Assembly (NCBI GenBank): GCA_002709645.1 | Contig: PAQG01000030.1 | Coordinates: 1-48,822, forward strand | Reading direction: 5' to 3' | Origin: Acidimicrobiaceae bacterium | Lineage (GTDB): Bacteria; Actinomycetota; Acidimicrobiia; Acidimicrobiales; UBA8592 | DNA: 48,822 nucleotides | Part shown: one piece after another, positions 45,691-48,822 of the stretch | Position numbering within the stretch: the first letter of the stretch is position 1 | Layout: each line of letters opens with the position of its first letter | Notes under the pieces: model-generated | What the model was told of the DNA's origin: nothing | What the model saw: the letters and a program-made list of their open reading frames with translations, nothing else | Database searches by the model: none | Program-made: the position numbers and the translations under genes

Positions 45691-46922
45691 ACCTTGACGT
45701 AAACCGCATTAAACAAGACTTTCCAGTGCTTCAAAGGGTGATCAATGGGAAATCTCTTGTTTATCTTGACTCTGCAAATACATCTCAGAAACCTGACTCT
45801 GTTATTTCGGCAATGGGAGATTATTACAATAACTCCAACGCTAATGTCCATAGAGGTTCTTATCAGTTAGCTAATGAAGCTACCGCTATTCTTGAAAGTG
45901 CTCGCGATAAGGTAGCTGGGTTTATAAATGCGAATAATCGGCAGGAAGTTATTTTCGTTAAAAACGCTACAGAGGCGATTAATCTCGTTTCGAATACATG
46001 GGGCCGGGTGAACCTAAACCAAGGCGATGTGATTGTTCTAACTGAACTCGAACATCATGCCAATATCGTTCCTTGGCACATGCTCGCTAAAGAAAAAGAA
46101 ATAGAAATCCGGTGGGTAAAAGTTGGCGATGATGGGCATTTAGATTTATCTAATTTTGATACTCTTATTGATGGTGCGAAACTTCTGAGTTTCGCGGCGA
46201 TGTCTAATGTGCTCGGAACATTCACGCCGGTAAAGGAAATGAGCGAAAGAGCGCATACGGCAGGAGCTAAAGTTCTTATTGATGCCAGCCAATACACGCC
46301 ACACTCACAAACAGATGTTCAAGAACTCGGAGCCGATTTTCTTACATTTACTGGCCATAAATTACTCGGACCTATGGGTATAGGCGTCCTTTGGGGGAAA
46401 GAAGAGATTCTTGATGCTATGCCTCCATTTCTTGGAGGTGGAGAAATGATCCTAAACGTGACAAAGGAAGGATTCTCCACCAATGACCTTCCGTGGAAAT
46501 TTGAAGCCGGTACTCCAATGGTTGCAGAAGCAGCTGGACTAGGAGCCGCTATTGACTACCTAAACGAAATTGGGATGGACAAGGTCCGATCCCATGAAAT
46601 CTCCCTAATGGATTACGCTTTGACGAAGCTCCAAAATGATTTTGGAGATAGCATTACGATTTATGGTCCTAAAGACGCTACGGAACGAGGCGGCGTCTTA
46701 TCTTTCTCCTTTGAAGGAGCCCACCCACACGACATCGCACAAATTCTAGACGAAGACAATATATGCATCCGAGCTGGTCACCATTGCGCTAAACCCCTGA
46801 TGCAGGTTTTAGGTGTTGGCGCCACGTCACGAGCCTCTGCTTACCTATACAACGATGAATCAGACATTGACGTTCTTGCGGAAGGTTTACGCAAAGTCCG
46901 TGATATCTTTAATCCGAATTAG
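45687..46922 (+). CDS. sufS: Cysteine desulfurase SufS
   Basis: This PLP enzyme takes sulfur from cysteine and passes it to SufU as a persulfide. The 411-aa protein has the TELEHHANIVPW block, the PLP lysine in FTGHKLLGPMG and the active-site cysteine in AGHHCAKPL (Cys367). The ATG overlaps sufC by four nt. The next gene, sufU, encodes its zinc-dependent acceptor and begins 11 nt after the stop. All residues expected for a group II desulfurase are present. Confidence 0.96.
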   Translation: MNLDVNRIKQDFPVLQRVINGKSLVYLDSANTSQKPDSVISAMGDYYNNSNANVHRGSYQLANEATAILESARDKVAGFINANNRQEVIFVKNATEAINLVSNTWGRVNLNQGDVIVLTELEHHANIVPWHMLAKEKEIEIRWVKVGDDGHLDLSNFDTLIDGAKLLSFAAMSNVLGTFTPVKEMSERAHTAGAKVLIDASQYTPHSQTDVQELGADFLTFTGHKLLGPMGIGVLWGKEEILDAMPPFLGGGEMILNVTKEGFSTNDLPWKFEAGTPMVAEAAGLGAAIDYLNEIGMDKVRSHEISLMDYALTKLQNDFGDSITIYGPKDATERGGVLSFSFEGAHPHDIAQILDEDNICIRAGHHCAKPLMQVLGVGATSRASAYLYNDESDIDVLAEGLRKVRDIFNPN

Positions 46923-46933
46923 GATGAATAATT

Positions 46934-47407
46934 ATGGCAGCGCTTGACGACCTCTACAAAGAAATCATTCTTGATCACTACCGATCTCCAAGAAATCAAG
47001 GTGAATTGGACCACCCAGCTCATCGCTGTGAAGGCTTTAACCCGCTGTGCGGTGACGAAGTCATAGTTTATGTCGCATTGAACGACGGAAAGATTGACGA
47101 TATCAAAATTGGCGGTCAGGGGTGTTCGATCAGTCAGGCATCAGCATCAATGATGACAGAAATCGTCAAAGGAAAAAGCATCGAGGAAGCTGAGTTGGTC
47201 ATCCACGCTTTCAAGGAAATGATGGACATTTATGAAACTGAACTCTCAGGAAATAAGAAAATTGAATCAACGGTATCTGATATTGATTTAGGTGATCTTG
47301 AAGCACTCCAAGGAGTAGTCAAATATCCTGTAAGAATTAAATGCGCAACACTTGCCTGGAACACACTCACCCAGTCAATTGATGAAGTTACTAATACGTC
47401 TCTTTAG
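46934..47407 (+). CDS. sufU: Zinc-dependent sulfurtransferase SufU
   Basis: SufU receives sulfur from SufS and hands it to the SufBCD scaffold. The 157-aa protein has cysteines at 39 (LCGD with Asp41), 64 (GQGCSISQAS) and 137 (IKCATLAW). These are the zinc ligands and sulfur acceptor typical of SufU rather than IscU. The YRSPRNQGEL start is also characteristic. It completes sufC-sufS-sufU. Its last 17 nt overlap the 3' end of the convergent alkylsulfatase gene. Confidence 0.96.
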   Translation: MAALDDLYKEIILDHYRSPRNQGELDHPAHRCEGFNPLCGDEVIVYVALNDGKIDDIKIGGQGCSISQASASMMTEIVKGKSIEEAELVIHAFKEMMDIYETELSGNKKIESTVSDIDLGDLEALQGVVKYPVRIKCATLAWNTLTQSIDEVTNTSL

Positions 47408-48822
47408 GCTCAATGAGTGGAGCAGTGACGAAAGACTCTTGTGATTCAAAGAATGAGTTTACCAGTTCTATATTGCCTTGAATAACGATTTCCTTTGCCT
47501 CAAATGCTTCTTCTAAAGTTTTTTGGCCGCCAAGTATTAGGGCAATGGTTTTTCTCGTTGTTGTAATCCCTGCATCTCCAGCATCGTCAGTTATGTGAGG
47601 GTCATGGTAGATAGTAGATCTTTGAATCCCGAGCACATGGTCTTCTTCTAAGTCTTCAAAGTGCCAGTTGATGCGGACCGGCCCATAGTTAAATTTTTCG
47701 GGGTTAAAGCGAACTCCGATCATGTCAAAGAGTTGTTCAATTGTGATTGCATGAGCGATTTGCCTTCCCATTGATGCTGGGATTCGCAGCGACCCGTATC
47801 TTAGCTCCCGTGCTGCAGTGAGGTACGCGTTTCTCCATGTTCCTGATTCTGATTGGTATCCGAGTTGTTCAAACGCGTCAGCTTGAAGATTCCTTACATC
47901 GGAGTTGGTTGGATCAGCGAAAACAGCATGGTTCATGACTTGAACTACCCACCGGTAATCACCCTCTTCAAATGCTTTGGTGGCTTTTTTAATTAGTTGA
48001 GAAGTTCCTCCCATGTACTCAACATATTTTTTTCCGGATTCAACTGGTGGCAGCGGATTAAGGTTTGCCGGGTTGCCGTCGTACCAGCCGAGGTATTTGG
48101 TGTAAACGGCTTTGCTGTTATGTGAAACTGTTCCGTAATACCCTTGCACGTGGGATTCTTGTAGAAATTCTTCTGGGAGTTTGAGGGTTTCAGCTATCTC
48201 TGTGGGGACGTAGCCCATGTTTGCGAGTCGCATAGTCTGGTCATGTTGCCACCTGTAAACGTCTCTTTGTAGGCAGAGGAAGTCTTGCACGTCTTGTTTG
48301 CCGAATCGTGGCCAATGGTGTGTTGCGAACATAATATCGGTGTGTTCACCCCATAGGAGAAGAGCTTCATGAATGTATTTGCTCCATGCCAGCGCGTCTC
48401 GGGTTTGCGCTCCTCTTATTGGGTAAAGATTGTGCATGGTATGAGTGCAGTTCTCAGCCATGCACAGCAGATTTCTGTCTGGGAAGAAGAAATTCATTTC
48501 GGATGGGGCTTCGGCATCGGGTGTGTTTTGGAAAATTACTCGTAACCCATCTATCTCTAGCTCTGTTCCGGTTTCATACACGGTTTCCGTTGGGGGGATA
48601 AGGTGTGAGGCTCCAAGTGGTAGTGATTGCCCTAATCCGATGTCTACCTGTCCGTGTGGTCCTGTTGGTAGCAGTGGGCCGAATTGGTAATGGGCTCGGC
48701 GGGCCATCATAGGGCCAGCGATGATATTCTCTCGGACTACTTCTTCAAGGAAACCATCTGGGGCGATGATTCTTACATTTCCTGCGTCAACTTCTTCTTG
48801 GGATGTGACTCCGAGAATGCCT
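47391..48822 (-). CDS. Alkylsulfatase-type MBL hydrolase, C-terminal part (cut by window edge)
   Basis: The frame is open to the right edge, so the N-terminal part lies outside the window. The visible 477 codons match the linear primary-alkylsulfatase (SdsA1/BDS1) family. They include the IIAPDGFLEEVVRENIIAG segment, AENCTHTMHNLYPIRGAQ with metal-site residues, and FATHHWPRFG. A helical dimerisation domain and the SCP2-like C-terminal domain follow. The family cleaves sulfate from alkyl sulfates such as SDS and provides alcohols for growth; relatives act on other sulfate esters. The stop overlaps sufU by 17 nt. The zinc-binding HxHxDH of the N-terminal domain is not visible here. Confidence 0.85.
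   Translation of the reverse strand, partial: GILGVTSQEEVDAGNVRIIAPDGFLEEVVRENIIAGPMMARRAHYQFGPLLPTGPHGQVDIGLGQSLPLGASHLIPPTETVYETGTELEIDGLRVIFQNTPDAEAPSEMNFFFPDRNLLCMAENCTHTMHNLYPIRGAQTRDALAWSKYIHEALLLWGEHTDIMFATHHWPRFGKQDVQDFLCLQRDVYRWQHDQTMRLANMGYVPTEIAETLKLPEEFLQESHVQGYYGTVSHNSKAVYTKYLGWYDGNPANLNPLPPVESGKKYVEYMGGTSQLIKKATKAFEEGDYRWVVQVMNHAVFADPTNSDVRNLQADAFEQLGYQSESGTWRNAYLTAARELRYGSLRIPASMGRQIAHAITIEQLFDMIGVRFNPEKFNYGPVRINWHFEDLEEDHVLGIQRSTIYHDPHITDDAGDAGITTTRKTIALILGGQKTLEEAFEAKEIVIQGNIELVNSFFESQESFVTAPLIEPKETY

Overview
The window looks like a piece of a streamlined actinobacterial chromosome, most likely an uncultured marine Acidimicrobiia-type organism. The inference rests on four things. 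F420 genes (cofD, cofE) are present. The decaprenyl-phosphoribose route to arabinan donors (UbiA-type DPPR synthase plus DprE1) is present. A DUF5719-like protein is coupled to a giant membrane glycosyltransferase, and a SufCSU block is present. Against this, base composition is unusually AT-rich for the phylum and gaps between genes are tiny. No rRNA, tRNA, CRISPR array, prophage or insertion sequence was seen. About 50 genes fill almost all of the sequence.

Layout. 1-6.1 kb (minus): secA, ahcY behind a candidate SAH riboswitch, a Trm112-like protein and a phosphomannomutase interrupted by one in-frame TGA. 6.1-9.5 kb: CPBP protease, then ftsH and a thioredoxin-like protein. 9.5-21.2 kb: DUF5719-like protein and 1044-aa glycosyltransferase (minus), rmd-gmd-cofD-cofE (plus), then a nucleotidyltransferase, a His-rich membrane protein, an LCP ligase and birA (minus). 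21.2-25.4 kb (plus): biotin carboxylase/BCCP subunit, polyprenyl glycosylphosphotransferase and an ExoA-like glycosyltransferase. 25.4-36.3 kb: MoeZ-like protein with reversed domain order, sirtuin, MauE-like protein, pepA, PduO adenosyltransferase, YceI protein, membrane protein, M24 peptidase, a LipB-LipA fusion, dihydrolipoamide dehydrogenase and a tiny membrane ORF. 36.4-40.9 kb (plus): ubiA-dprE1, then SDR/SRPBCC/HAD genes. 40.9-43.7 kb (minus): cyclase, RNase HI, an alpha/beta hydrolase and a 63-aa protein behind a structured, terminator-ended leader RNA. 43.7-48.8 kb: small membrane protein, MBL hydrolase, sufC-sufS-sufU and the C-terminal part of an alkylsulfatase that runs off the right edge.

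Together the genes cover envelope polysaccharide (GDP-deoxyhexose, lipid-linked sugar initiation, LCP transfer, arabinan donor), cofactors (F420, lipoate, biotin, adenosylcobalamin, Fe-S, possibly molybdopterin/thiocarboxylate) and secretion and proteolysis. Two system-level signals stand out. First, many transcription units start with a TANNNT hexamer 5-8 nt before the start codon and no Shine-Dalgarno, which implies widespread leaderless mRNA. Second, there are several candidate cis-regulatory RNAs or leader ORFs, upstream of ahcY, the sugar transferase and the 63-aa gene.
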